Shown: positions 45,625-55,087, counted from the stretch's first letter. The stretch is 64,000 nucleotides of DNA from Ruminiclostridium josui JCM 17888 (GCF_000526495.1 NZ_JAGE01000001.1:2662001-2726000), one strand, 5' to 3'. Notes: generated from the letters alone by a model not told the origin. Program-made: numbers and translations.

Positions 45625-46449
45625 TTAAGCCAATGAAAAAGAAGATGAAATAGTACTATGCGTAAAAAACGAATTAACAATTTCGTATTGATTTTTTACT
45701 ATAACAACATTTTCAATAGCATCATATTTCTTACTTATACCATTATGTAGTAATGCACCCTTTTTTATGTAACTGGATTCTCCAATGTAAAATGAATGCT
45801 TAGATTTACCCCAATTATTAAAAGCCATAACTCCACCTCGTACTGTACCATTGTTTATTATAATATTTGCTGCGTCTAGATATGATATTCCGTACCAACT
45901 GCCTATCAACGTTCCGCCGTTCATTATTACAAAAGGCGCGGGAGTATTACTCCAATTGTATAATGCACTATAGCCTTTTATTGTTCCACCTTCAAGTTTA
46001 AGAACACCGGATCTATCAAAATAGATTCCCATACCTTTTGGATATAAATTTTCAATTACGCCAGTTTCCTTTTCACTGGAGTCTTTTATAGTTAATGCAC
46101 CTTCCAAATATATTGTACCATCTAAATTCCTACTGGTGATTTTATAACCTGCTAAATCAAGGACTATATTAGTATTAGTACCAAGTTTCAGGGTAGATTC
46201 ACCAAGGTCCACATCTGAGAGCAGAGTGATAGTAGTTTCTTCGGGACTATCTATGGAATTAAGTGCTTCTTCCAGTGTAGGAAACGCTAGATTGCCTATT
46301 TTTGCCTGATTGCAAGTTTCACATATGGTGATTTCGTCATCCGGCAAAATGGTGACAACCTTAAAATTTACACTAGGTCTTAACCGTAGTTTCTTAATTC
46401 TATCCAATTTGCCTCGCCTCTTTGTCTGAAATTTTGCTGTAAACACCAT
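45625..46449 (-). CDS. Beta-helix-like repeat protein without signal peptide
   Basis: A 274-residue protein. The first ~35 residues are strongly basic; CETC occurs near residue 45. From ~residue 70 it shows short repeats of strand-forming residues typical of a right-handed beta-helix (ITLLSDVDLGESTLKLG, IVLDLAGYKITSR, FVIMNGGTLIGSWYGI, IIINNGTVRGGVM). Such folds occur in adhesins and polysaccharide lyases, but no export signal or catalytic motif is evident. It could be a cytoplasmic or spore-located structural protein. It has its own terminator and a hairpin over its ribosome site. Confidence 0.65.
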   Translation of the reverse strand: MVFTAKFQTKRRGKLDRIKKLRLRPSVNFKVVTILPDDEITICETCNQAKIGNLAFPTLEEALNSIDSPEETTITLLSDVDLGESTLKLGTNTNIVLDLAGYKITSRNLDGTIYLEGALTIKDSSEKETGVIENLYPKGMGIYFDRSGVLKLEGGTIKGYSALYNWSNTPAPFVIMNGGTLIGSWYGISYLDAANIIINNGTVRGGVMAFNNWGKSKHSFYIGESSYIKKGALLHNGISKKYDAIENVVIVKNQYEIVNSFFTHSTISSSFSLA

Positions 46450-46456
46450 TAATACT

Positions 46457-46488
46457 CTTTAAGTAAAAACATTTAGATTTACTTAAAG
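46457..46488 (-). promoter_or_regulatory. Leader hairpin covering the ribosome site
   Basis: On the minus strand CTTTAAGTAAA (46488-46478) pairs perfectly with TTTACTTAAAG (46467-46457); the second arm runs into AAAGAG, the only plausible ribosome site before the ATG at 46449. Folding would hide it. Confidence 0.45.
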
Positions 46489-46621
46489 AAAGCTTTTAAA
46501 TAAGGTAACTATATGCATAATGATAATTATTGATTAGTTTTTCTTTACAACATCCCCTTCATACCCGTTTTTCTTATCAAGGCTAATCATACCAGTATTT
46601 TTGACAAAAGTGAAGTAATAT

Positions 46622-46682
46622 GTGCAATTCGACGGCAAAAAGTGCAATACGATTGAAAAAAGCAGATATTTCATGTTATAAT
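46622..46682 (+). promoter_or_regulatory. Promoter of the LytTR regulator with upstream direct repeats
   Basis: GTGCAATTCGA (46622-46632) and GTGCAATACGA (46642-46652) are direct repeats with a 20-base period, just before TTGAAA (46653-46658), 18 bases and TATAAT (46677-46682). LytTR proteins bind pairs of direct repeats about two turns apart, so self-activation is plausible. Confidence 0.5.
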
Positions 46683-46720
46683 TTTACAGGAAGGATATAC
46701 CATTTCTTAGGAAGGTTACG

Positions 46721-47458
46721 ATGAAAATAGCTATTTGTGACGATTTAAGATTTGATCGTACATTGCTGTGCGAGTACATACTGCAGTATGCAAAAAATAA
46801 TTTTATAAATATTGAAGTTGTTGAGTTTGACAGTGGTGAAGAAATGCTGTCGTCTTTTTTAGAGGAAAAATATAAAATTGTATTTCTTGACATATATATG
46901 AAGGGTATTGACGGAGTTGAAGTTGCTGAAAAAATACGAGAAACTGATGAGGACTGCAAAATTATTTTCACCACCTCCAGCGTGGACCACAAAGGTGAAG
47001 GATTTGAGGTTGCAGCGACACATTATCTGATTAAGCCTATTACCTACAAACGTGTTGAACAGGCATTAAACCGCTGTAAGAAGGTTTTAGCTTTTGATGC
47101 ACAATACGTAGAGCTGCCCTTGGGGAAAGAGACTGTAAAAATCAATCTCAGAGACATTCTATATGTTGAAGCAGTCCGAAATGGTGTTGTGATAAATACT
47201 GAATATGAAGAATACAAAATACATATGCCCATGGCAAAGATTTGTAATATTATTACGGACAAGAGATTTTTAAGATCTCATCGCGGGTTTATTGTAAATA
47301 TGCAGCATATAATTGCAGTCAAAGAAAATGAGTTTGTTTTGAAAAACAATTCTGCAGTTCCAATACGACAGTCAGGCAGAAAAGAGATAAAATGTGCCTA
47401 CATGCATTATGTAATAGAAAGCCAAAAAGAAATTCAAAGTACTAATGCTCTTGTCTAA
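46721..47458 (+). CDS. LytTR-family response regulator, orphan
   Basis: A 245-residue regulator: receiver domain with phospho-acceptor Asp57 (VFLDIYMKGIDG) and Lys in YLIKPI, then a LytTR DNA-binding domain (LYVEAVRNGVVINTE, FLRSHRGFIVNMQHI). The layout is that of AgrA/VirR regulators, which often control peptide-signalling, toxin or bacteriocin genes. No AgrC-type kinase or peptide gene adjoins, so its partner must lie elsewhere. Confidence 0.88.
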   Translation: MKIAICDDLRFDRTLLCEYILQYAKNNFINIEVVEFDSGEEMLSSFLEEKYKIVFLDIYMKGIDGVEVAEKIRETDEDCKIIFTTSSVDHKGEGFEVAATHYLIKPITYKRVEQALNRCKKVLAFDAQYVELPLGKETVKINLRDILYVEAVRNGVVINTEYEEYKIHMPMAKICNIITDKRFLRSHRGFIVNMQHIIAVKENEFVLKNNSAVPIRQSGRKEIKCAYMHYVIESQKEIQSTNALV

Positions 47459-47660
47459 TTTGTCATTAATAAATTATTAACTAACGGGAATATCTATCTC
47501 GGATGTTCAGTATCCATTCTGACAGGATTGTTGCCGTAATATGTAACTTAATGTTTATTGTTCTTGATTCTACAACTGTGATTACTATAAGGAAACATTC
47601 CCATAGAACTTTCATAACATGTAATATGGGATTTATGTTAATCATATAGGAGGTAGAATT

Positions 47661-48371
47661 GTGCATAATTACGGAAATTGGCCATATGTAAGTAGTAATA
47701 TGATGGTTCCGGGACATTCAAATAGAAAAGTCGATTTTGGAATGACTAACCCCTTGATTATGCCGCCCAACATTAGCTCGGATTTACAGCCGGGATATAC
47801 ACCACATTCAAACCATGAAGATATGCAGCAAGAAACGGGTTCGGAGATGATGCAGCAGAGTATGGGACTGAATATCATGCAGCCTGGAATGGGTTCTGAG
47901 ATAATGGAGCAGGGCATGGGTCAGAATATAATGCAACATGAAAAAGCGAATGCAGATATGTCAGAGGCACTTGATTTAATTAAAGAGGCAATAAAAGGTG
48001 AAACACAAGACAAATTATTCTATCAGTACCTTTTAGACAATGCCCCAGCGTTGTTGGACAAGGAAATCATAGAAGAGATAATGGACAATGAAATGAAACA
48101 TGCAAAGCTATTCAGACAGCTCTATTTCGAACTTACCGGTGAGACAATAAAACCTGATGAAAATGTTACCTTTGAAAAACCAAAAACATATTGTGACGGG
48201 CTTAGAGGGGCACTTATGGGTGAAACTAATGCGGTAAAAAATTACCGCAGGATTTTAGCAGCAATGAAGAGCAGAAAACACATAAATATGCTGGTGGAAA
48301 TAATTACAGATGAACTAAGGCATGGATCTCTTTACACCCTTCTAATTCATAATAATGATTGCAAATATTAA
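47661..48371 (+). CDS. Ferritin-like (rubrerythrin-like) protein with Met/Gln nonapeptide repeats
   Basis: A 236-residue protein. The N-terminal ~95 residues are low-complexity, including four 9-residue units of the type GSEMMQQSM, GLNIMQPGM, GSEIMEQGM and GQNIMQHEK. Residues ~100-230 form a four-helix bundle with ferritin-like pairs (EEIMDNEMKHAKLF, MGETNAVKNYR, EIITDELRHGSLY), a possible di-metal site. Similar proteins are annotated as spore-coat or manganese-catalase-like proteins. The GTG start follows AGGAGG. It is followed by a terminator, so it is a single gene. Confidence 0.75.
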   Translation: MHNYGNWPYVSSNMMVPGHSNRKVDFGMTNPLIMPPNISSDLQPGYTPHSNHEDMQQETGSEMMQQSMGLNIMQPGMGSEIMEQGMGQNIMQHEKANADMSEALDLIKEAIKGETQDKLFYQYLLDNAPALLDKEIIEEIMDNEMKHAKLFRQLYFELTGETIKPDENVTFEKPKTYCDGLRGALMGETNAVKNYRRILAAMKSRKHINMLVEIITDELRHGSLYTLLIHNNDCKY

Positions 48372-48385
48372 TATCAGTGAAAAAA

Positions 48386-48427
48386 TAGAACCGAGTAGCT
48401 TCTAGTCAGCTGCCCGGTTCTATTTTA
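48386..48427 (+). terminator. Terminator after the ferritin-like gene
   Basis: TAGAACCG (48386-48393) pairs with CGGTTCTA (48415-48422), with a further stem (AGCT elements) inside, followed by TTTTAG. Confidence 0.75.
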
Positions 48428-48537
48428 GTCAAAAATAAAGAAATTTTAAAAAATTTGTATACATGAACAGACTTTTGGGTTAAATTTAAGTATATTGTAT
48501 AAAGTAGTAAATAAAAAACAAACGTAAAGAGGTATGA

Positions 48538-49185
48538 ATGGATATTATTGTATGGTTTTTTGATTTTGTAATTCATTTGGATGAAAATTTAACCCAATTA
48601 GCTAATGATTTCGGGGTTTGGACCTATGTAATTTTATTTGCTATAGTTTTTTGTGAGACGGGTCTTGTTGTAACTCCTTTTCTTCCAGGAGATTCAATGA
48701 TTTTTGTGGTAGGGGCACTTTCAGCAAGCGGGGAACTTAATTTGAAGGTTATTGCAATAGTATTGATAGCTGCGGCTATTCTTGGAGATACCTGTAATTA
48801 TCATTTAGGGAAATTGTTTGGACCTATGGTATTTAGAAAAGACAATGTTAGGTTTCTTAAAAAAGAGCATTTGGAAAAAACTCATAACTTTTATGAAAAG
48901 CATGGAGGCAAGACAATAATCCTTGCAAGATTTATACCCATAATTAGAACCTTTGCGCCTTTTGTGGCAGGGATGGGCTCCATGAGTTATATGAAATTTA
49001 TAAGCTACAATATAATAGGTGGTATTTCATGGGTATTACTGTTCCTTACAGCAGGATACTTTTTCGGAAATGTTCCTGTTGTTCAGGATAACTTCACACT
49101 TGTAATATTAGCCATAATTGCAATATCTGTTCTGCCTGGTTTTGTGACATACTTAAAAAATAAAAAAACAGGCTCAACAGATTAA
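48538..49185 (+). CDS. DedA-family membrane protein
   Basis: A 215-residue integral membrane protein with family motifs ETGLVVTPFLPGDSMIF, GDTCNYHLGK and ARFIPIIRTFAPFVAG. Proteins of this family act as lipid scramblases/flippases, including undecaprenyl-phosphate or phosphatidylethanolamine carriers in some bacteria. About five membrane segments. AAAGAGG precedes the ATG. It is a single-gene unit. Confidence 0.92.
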   Translation: MDIIVWFFDFVIHLDENLTQLANDFGVWTYVILFAIVFCETGLVVTPFLPGDSMIFVVGALSASGELNLKVIAIVLIAAAILGDTCNYHLGKLFGPMVFRKDNVRFLKKEHLEKTHNFYEKHGGKTIILARFIPIIRTFAPFVAGMGSMSYMKFISYNIIGGISWVLLFLTAGYFFGNVPVVQDNFTLVILAIIAISVLPGFVTYLKNKKTGSTD

Positions 49186-49371
49186 TCAGTATTGTTGCTA
49201 CAAATTAATATAATACTCAGAAATTTCAAATTATTAATATAAATTACTCCAATTGGGTACGATACTATATGTTTATACGTAAATTACAATGGTTTTAGTA
49301 GTCTATGTATAATAGCCATGACAAGGGGCTCTTGTACCTTGTACGTTATGTATCCAAAGGAGGTGATAGTA

Positions 49372-49872
49372 GTGAAAAAGATTAAAGTTCTTGTTGCTAT
49401 TGCATTTTTAATTTCAATACTATCTTCTAATGTCTTTGCAGTTAAGTCCGACATAGGTTCAAAATCACAAGACGGTGCAGTTGATCAACATAAAGAAGAG
49501 ATTAAGGACCGAGACAAATGTCATAAGTGTCGTAAGGATCCCATTAAATATCTTGAAGATAAGAAGCAAAGAATAGAAGAAGACTTGAAAGAAGGGCGTA
49601 TTTCCAAGGAAGAGGCTGACGAAAAGATAAAGGAAATCGACCAGCGCTTACAGAAAATCAAGGAGTTCAACAGTTTGTCCCTTCCTGAAAAGAAAGAAAA
49701 AATTTATAGCAGATTCCAGAAACACATTGATAAAAAGGTTTCAGAAGGGAAATTAACAAAGGAAGAAGGCCAAAAGTTTCTGACAGAGTTCAAAGAGGAG
49801 CTCGATAAGTGGGATGGCAAAGATTTTCCTAAATTTAAGATGGACAAGATGAAAAATAAAAAACATGATTAG
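49372..49872 (+). CDS. Secreted helical protein, DUF2680-like
   Basis: A 166-residue exported protein: signal peptide from the GTG at 49372 (KKIKVLVAIAFLISILSS, likely cut after NVFA), a short acidic stretch, a CHKC motif, then a long charged helical region in which EDLKEGRISKEEADEKIKEI and VSEGKLTKEEGQKFLTEF are two versions of the same motif, as in DUF2680 proteins. AAAGGAGGTGAT lies directly upstream, an unusually complete ribosome site. Function unknown. Confidence 0.75.
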   Translation: MKKIKVLVAIAFLISILSSNVFAVKSDIGSKSQDGAVDQHKEEIKDRDKCHKCRKDPIKYLEDKKQRIEEDLKEGRISKEEADEKIKEIDQRLQKIKEFNSLSLPEKKEKIYSRFQKHIDKKVSEGKLTKEEGQKFLTEFKEELDKWDGKDFPKFKMDKMKNKKHD

Positions 49873-49887
49873 TTTGATATGACAAGA

Positions 49888-49920
49888 AAGGACGCATAAT
49901 TATAAAAGTGCGTCCTTTTA
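49888..49920. terminator. Bidirectional terminator
   Basis: AAGGACGCA (49888-49896) pairs perfectly with TGCGTCCTT (49909-49917), followed by TTA; A's precede it. It serves the + strand DUF2680-like gene and the convergent transporter gene, whose stop directly abuts it. Confidence 0.8.
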
Positions 49921-50841
49921 TCATGCCTTTGTTGTAATACGTAGTTTCAATGACTGTATTGAAAAGGTTTTGCCTTTATTAAATGCTGAAACAATTATTG
50001 TAACCAATATAATCACACAGCCAATAATAGGGAGAACTCCTGTAAATCTTTCACCAAGAAGCAGTATACCCAGAGCTGCAGTAACTACAGGCTCTAGAGC
50101 ATATGTAATGGCTGCATTTTCAGGCCGTACAAACTTGATTGCAGAGCTTTGAAACAGAGAAGTAAAAATAGTAACAGCAGCATTAAGGCAAATAAGAAAT
50201 AAGAATATCGGATTTACAACATTTGAAAATGTTACCTTACCTGTTTCAAATACCAGAGCTAGAATCAAAAAGCAAACTATGTTTGTACTATGCTGTATAA
50301 ATGTAAACTGTACTGCGGTAAATACATTTGAAAACTTGTTTTGTAGTGCTATAAACAAGGAGAAGAAAATCGCATTACATAATGCAAAAATATCTCCTAT
50401 ATTTACACTAAAACCCTTTCCTGCAAAAGTAATAAAGTAAATGCCTACCATTGCTGTCATTGCCAGAAGGATTGTTTTCCGAGAGGGTGATTTTCTTTCT
50501 AGAACAGCCATTATTACGGGTGTTATTACAATTGACAGCTGTACTATAAATGCCGTATTTGAACCTGTGGTTTTCTTCAGAGCAAGCATGCAAAAGGTGT
50601 TGCTTACAACTGAAATCAGGCTTATAAGTACACATGTGACAACAATTTTTTTATTAAAGCCATGCAGTTTTTTTCTGAATATTATGGCTGTGGAACAAAA
50701 CCCTAATACGGCACATATAAAGAGTATAGAGAACTGGGGGAGAAAGCCCAAAAGCATTTTGGACCATATATAAGATGAACCCCAAAGTATGGCATTTAAA
50801 ATAAGAAATATTTGAGCGTTACTTTTTGTAATAATGTTCAT
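49921..50841 (-). CDS. EamA-family (DMT) transporter
   Basis: A 306-residue protein with ten predicted membrane helices in two repeats of five (ending ~residues 145 and 290); LNAILWGSSYIWSK and the second-repeat EPVVTAALGILLLGERF are typical EamA motifs. The family exports amino acids, metabolites or drugs. It is divergent from the AraC-type regulator gene at 51024, which is the likely controller. Confidence 0.9.
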   Translation of the reverse strand: MNIITKSNAQIFLILNAILWGSSYIWSKMLLGFLPQFSILFICAVLGFCSTAIIFRKKLHGFNKKIVVTCVLISLISVVSNTFCMLALKKTTGSNTAFIVQLSIVITPVIMAVLERKSPSRKTILLAMTAMVGIYFITFAGKGFSVNIGDIFALCNAIFFSLFIALQNKFSNVFTAVQFTFIQHSTNIVCFLILALVFETGKVTFSNVVNPIFLFLICLNAAVTIFTSLFQSSAIKFVRPENAAITYALEPVVTAALGILLLGERFTGVLPIIGCVIILVTIIVSAFNKGKTFSIQSLKLRITTKA

Positions 50842-51023
50842 AATATGTACCCACCAGAATTAATTAGTTTACATATTACATTATATTCTAATTTTTATCC
50901 AAGATTATTGCATAAACTGTTTAAAAATTTGCAAAAAATGCTTTTTGTCCATTTATTTTTTTTGATACATATAATAGAATAGTACTACTATGTAATATGA
51001 AAAGCTGTGAAAGGATTGTTAAT

Positions 51024-51908
51024 ATGGAAAAGGAACCAGGTATTAAAAGAGGCTATCTAGAGGATGATTTTAAATTTTTCCACTTGAAGGACAGAAAGAA
51101 TATTCAGTTTGAACACCATTACCACGATTTTAATAAAATAATAATATTCTTACTTGGTGACGTTATATACAATATAGAAGGCAAAAACTATAAGCTCAAA
51201 CCATGGGATGTTCTTTTTGTTCCGGGAAACCAAGTACATAAGCCAATAATAGCACCTGATCGTGACTATGAAAGAATAGTTATATGGATAAACAACAGAT
51301 TTTTAGAGGAACATGGGAATTGCGATAACGATCTTTTGACTTGCTTTAATCTTGCCAGAGAAAAAAAGCATTTGGTAAGGCTGGGTGCTAATTCACTCAA
51401 TAATATAAAGCCTATACTGGGGAATCTTGAAAGAGAGCTTAAAAACGCTACATTTGGTTCAGGTATCCTTGCAAATGCACTTTTTGTACAATTCATGGTC
51501 TACATAAACAGATTATATCTAAAACCAGATAAACAAGTAGAAGATATAGAGGTAGAGTTTGACGAACAGATTCAGCAAATAATTCACTATATTAATGGGA
51601 ACCTGTCGGGAGATTTGAGCATAACGGCATTATCCGAAAAGTTCTACATTAACAAGTATTATCTTATGCATAAGTTTAAGGCAAACACAGGGTTCTCAAT
51701 CCATAGTTATGTAAATAACAAGAGGCTTCAAAAAAGTGCGGCCCTTATAAAAGAGGGAAAGTCCCCCTCTGATGCAGCAGGGGAATGTGGTTTTAATGAT
51801 TATTCCAACTTTGTACGCACTTTTTCAAAAATGTATGGTATGTCTCCAAGAAAATATTGCAAGTCTGCTCTAGAACACCCTGTTAACAGCTTTCAGGTTG
51901 AAGGATGA
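51024..51908 (+). CDS. AraC-family regulator with cupin-type sensor
   Basis: A 294-residue regulator. N-terminal cupin-like domain: FEHHYHDFNKIIIFLLGD and WDVLFVPGNQVHKP, the pattern of sugar-responsive AraC regulators. C-terminal double helix-turn-helix: ALSEKFYINKYYLMHKFKANTG and GFNDYSNFVRTFSKMYGMSP. The ATG at 51024 has AAAGGA upstream. Divergent from the EamA gene and convergent with the SDR gene, with only 7 bases between the stops. Confidence 0.9.
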   Translation: MEKEPGIKRGYLEDDFKFFHLKDRKNIQFEHHYHDFNKIIIFLLGDVIYNIEGKNYKLKPWDVLFVPGNQVHKPIIAPDRDYERIVIWINNRFLEEHGNCDNDLLTCFNLAREKKHLVRLGANSLNNIKPILGNLERELKNATFGSGILANALFVQFMVYINRLYLKPDKQVEDIEVEFDEQIQQIIHYINGNLSGDLSITALSEKFYINKYYLMHKFKANTGFSIHSYVNNKRLQKSAALIKEGKSPSDAAGECGFNDYSNFVRTFSKMYGMSPRKYCKSALEHPVNSFQVEG

Positions 51909-51915
51909 CTGTAGA

Positions 51916-52686
51916 CTAAACGTAAATCATTTTTTTAGTCATTCCGCCGTCTACAGTTATGTTTTCACCTGTTATAAAGCCGGATTTGTCGGATGCCAGA
52001 AACAGACATACCTCGGCTATGTCATCGGGAACACCTACTCTTCCGGCTGGATGCTGGGTATGATCTTCTATTGATAAAATGTCTTGACATGCAACAGAAC
52101 TTTTTTTCCAGGACGAAACATCTATCCACCCTGGACTGATGGAATTAACTCGTATACCATATTTACCAAGAGAGATTGCCAGAGCGTGAGTTAATGAAAT
52201 AATTCCTCCCTTGGAGGCAGAGTACGGCTCTGTATCTGGCTCGGACATAAATGCCCTTGTTGAGGCCATATTGATTATGCATCCGCTGTTTTGGTTTTTC
52301 ATAAATCCGGCACAGAATTTTGAACAATAATATACGCCTGAAAGGTTTACGGCAATAGCCTTGTCCCATTCTTCTACAGTTGTTTCAAATATATTGCCAA
52401 AGCCGGTGATAGCCGCATTGTTTACCAATACGTCGATTCTGCCATATTTTTTATACGTATAATTAACCATAGCTTCTACAGAGGCTGGGTCTGTAACGTC
52501 AGTTTTTATAAAAATGGCTTCATGACCTTCATTTTTTATTTGTTTTTCGTTCTCCATTCCTGCTTCCTGGTCAATATCAGCAATTACAACTTGAGCCCCT
52601 TCTTGGGCGAATTTTCTTGATATGGCCCTTCCTATACCTTGGCCTGCTCCTGTTATAATTATGGCTTTATTTGTAAATTGTGACAT
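51916..52686 (-). CDS. Short-chain dehydrogenase/reductase
   Basis: A 256-residue NAD(P)-dependent enzyme of the classical SDR type: TGAGQGIGRAIS cofactor loop, VNNAA, the catalytic Ser in INMAST and the YSASK catalytic Tyr/Lys, then SPGWIDV. The acidic residue after strand 2 (VVIADID) favours NAD. Resembles glucose-1-dehydrogenase-like or 3-oxoacyl reductases; substrate unknown. The ATG at 52686 is preferred to a TTG at 52695 because AAAGGAGG would lie too close to the latter. Confidence 0.9.
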   Translation of the reverse strand: MSQFTNKAIIITGAGQGIGRAISRKFAQEGAQVVIADIDQEAGMENEKQIKNEGHEAIFIKTDVTDPASVEAMVNYTYKKYGRIDVLVNNAAITGFGNIFETTVEEWDKAIAVNLSGVYYCSKFCAGFMKNQNSGCIINMASTRAFMSEPDTEPYSASKGGIISLTHALAISLGKYGIRVNSISPGWIDVSSWKKSSVACQDILSIEDHTQHPAGRVGVPDDIAEVCLFLASDKSGFITGENITVDGGMTKKMIYV

Positions 52687-52811
52687 ATATTTCAAAACCT
52701 CCTTTATTTTTAGTACAATATCTAGAGTATATCAAAAACACGGATAAAATGCATAAACTGTGAAGCCTATGAATAAGTAGCAGTATAGCTTATTGAACAG
52801 GGGAGATAAAA

Positions 52812-54758
52812 ATGAGGTATAAAAGTCAGACTTTATTAGCAATAGCAGCCATAATTATATTAGTTTTCCTATTCTCAAAAACATATGCATTTCAGGAAAC
52901 AGAGGAGATTAAAATACTATTTACTCATGATATGCATGATCACTTGCTGGCAAACAAGGGAGAATATAACGGCAACACTGTTTGGACTGGTGGATATTCA
53001 AGATTGAAAACGGCAATTGACAAGGAAAAAGCAGACAGTAAAAATACAGTTCTGGTAGATGCCGGAGACTATTCTATGGGAGATTTATTTCAATCATTGT
53101 TTTCAACAGATGCACCGGAGTTAAGGATTATGGGGCAAATGGGATATGATGTAACTACATTTGGCAATCATGAATTTGAATTTAAAGATATGGGTCTTGC
53201 AAGACATTTATATGCTGCAAAGAACAGCGGTGACAAGCTTCCACAGATAGTCAGCTCAAATATAGTATTTCCGGATATGAAAAAAATGACTAAATCCTCT
53301 TATGAACTGCAGCAGTCAATGAAAGCATATGGAGTCAAAGAATACACCATAATCAACAAAGGAGGAATCAGAATTGGAGTATTCGGTCTTATGGGGAAGG
53401 ATGCTGACAATTGTATAACAACTACAGAGGTTTCCTTTGATAACATTGTAGAAAGTTCAAAGAGGGTGGTAAAAAAGCTCAAACAGGAAGGGGTAGACCT
53501 TATAGTATGTTTGTCTCACTCTGGTACGGGGGAAAAGGCATCAAAATCAGAAGACGAAATACTTGCAAAGAAGGTTACGGACATTGATGTTATAGTAAGC
53601 GGACATACTCATACTCTTTTGAATAAGCCAATTATACATGGGAATACGATAATTGGTTCCTGCGGCGAATACGGAAATAATATGGGGGTTATTGAACTTA
53701 TAAAAGATCCAGGCAAAAGATGGTATCTTAAGGATTATCATTTAGTGAAAATTGAGCAATCAATTGATGAGGATTTAAAAATTTCCAAAACCATAAGTAA
53801 TTTCAAGGATATGGTTCAGAAGAAGTATCTTAATTATTTTGGTTTGGGGTTTGATGAGGTTTTATGTCGGTCCCCCTTTAGCTTTATTGCTACTGATCAA
53901 ATAGGCAAAAAATTGCAGGAGGACACTTTGGGCAACCTAATCTCTGACGGATATATATATTCGGTTAAACAGGCGGAAGGCAAAAATTATGAACCTGTAT
54001 CAGTTGCTATTGTACCTGTAGGAACAATGAGGGGTTCATTTGTGGAAGGTGATATAACTGTACAGGATGCATTTATTTCAAGCTGCCTTGGAATCGGGCC
54101 CGATAATATATCCGGATATCCTCTTATATCAGCATATCTTACAGGAAAAGAACTGAAAAATTTGTGCGAACTGGACGTTTCTATATCTCCTATGCTGAAT
54201 TATGCCCAACTGTACATGTCAGGAATCAGCTATACCTATAACCCAATTAGAATGATACTAAACAGGGTTACTGAGGTGCACCTGCAGAAGCCTGACGGGA
54301 CAAAGGAAAAAATAGATGACAAAAAGCTCTATAGGGTAGTAAGCGGATTGTATAATGCACAAATGCTCTCTACTGTAGGAGCTAAGTCTTTAGGTCTTTT
54401 GTCGGTTACACCAAAAACCAAGGAGGGAAAACCTATTAAGGATTTTGATTCTCATATAATTTACTCAAAGTCAGGTGGGCATACCACTGAACTAAAGGAA
54501 TGGCTTGCCACTGCCAAATATCTTCAATCTTTTCCGAAAGTTGAGGGTGTACCCCAAATCCCATACTATTACAATGGCTTACAGGGAAGAAAAATTATTG
54601 ATAATAGAAAGAGTCTCTCAGCTATTTTGGGTAACCCCAATAGTATAGCAGTAACGATATACTTGGTTGTATTAGCTGTAGTTGTAGTTATAACAGCTAC
54701 AATTGTAATTATAGTAAGGCTAGTTAGGAAGAAGCAAAGAAATAATGTGACTGTGTAG
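52812..54758 (+). CDS. Surface-anchored 5'-nucleotidase / 2',3'-cyclic phosphodiesterase
   Basis: A 648-residue extracellular metallophosphatase of the UshA/YfkN family. N-terminal signal or anchor helix (8-24), metallophosphatase domain with FTHDMHDHL, DAGDYSMGD, GNHEFEF, CLSHSGT and SGHTHTL as metal ligands, then the 5'-nucleotidase C-terminal domain (~375-570), and a C-terminal membrane helix with a basic tail (RLVRKKQRN). It would recover nucleosides and phosphate outside the cell. GGGGAGAT precedes the ATG. Single gene. Confidence 0.92.
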   Translation: MRYKSQTLLAIAAIIILVFLFSKTYAFQETEEIKILFTHDMHDHLLANKGEYNGNTVWTGGYSRLKTAIDKEKADSKNTVLVDAGDYSMGDLFQSLFSTDAPELRIMGQMGYDVTTFGNHEFEFKDMGLARHLYAAKNSGDKLPQIVSSNIVFPDMKKMTKSSYELQQSMKAYGVKEYTIINKGGIRIGVFGLMGKDADNCITTTEVSFDNIVESSKRVVKKLKQEGVDLIVCLSHSGTGEKASKSEDEILAKKVTDIDVIVSGHTHTLLNKPIIHGNTIIGSCGEYGNNMGVIELIKDPGKRWYLKDYHLVKIEQSIDEDLKISKTISNFKDMVQKKYLNYFGLGFDEVLCRSPFSFIATDQIGKKLQEDTLGNLISDGYIYSVKQAEGKNYEPVSVAIVPVGTMRGSFVEGDITVQDAFISSCLGIGPDNISGYPLISAYLTGKELKNLCELDVSISPMLNYAQLYMSGISYTYNPIRMILNRVTEVHLQKPDGTKEKIDDKKLYRVVSGLYNAQMLSTVGAKSLGLLSVTPKTKEGKPIKDFDSHIIYSKSGGHTTELKEWLATAKYLQSFPKVEGVPQIPYYYNGLQGRKIIDNRKSLSAILGNPNSIAVTIYLVVLAVVVVITATIVIIVRLVRKKQRNNVTV

Positions 54759-54961
54759 GAGACGATAGAAAGATAAATATTTCGACGAAAGACACCAGTT
54801 GAAGTTCATGCAGAAGGTGCGGCGTAGAAGTCGCACTTTCGGTGTCCGCTATGTTGACTTAGAAGTGTATTACTACAATGTAGATATTGTAGACATAAAA
54901 TAGGCAAGGTGATATAATACATAATTAGTTCCATTCAAACGTTTTCTCAAATTCAGATTAG

Positions 54962-55087
54962 AAAATCACTTCCCTTGAAACAATCAGTAAGAACAGAGAA
55001 GAGTTCATATCATATATTGTTCGCATAAATGGCGATGTAGCTGATATTATAGAAGAGAGAAAAGTTAAAGAGTGGTATAAGAAGTGA
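54962..55087 (+). pseudogene. 3' remnant of an unrecognised gene
   Basis: A 41-codon open stretch after a TAG (54959-54961) encodes ETISKNREEFISYIVRINGD and on to EERKVKEWYKK and a stop. It has no start codon or ribosome site, so it looks like the tail of a deleted gene. Elsewhere in the 54759-55140 gap there is a compound hairpin (GACACC 54791-54796 with GGTGTC 54841-54846, inner AAGGTGCG with CGCACTTT) and no other gene. Confidence 0.45.

Noticed and set aside
54791-54846. Possible tRNA-like or small RNA fold after the 5'-nucleotidase
   Set aside because: The compound hairpin has no acceptor-stem/CCA or T-loop consensus; it is more likely a terminator variant or chance structure.
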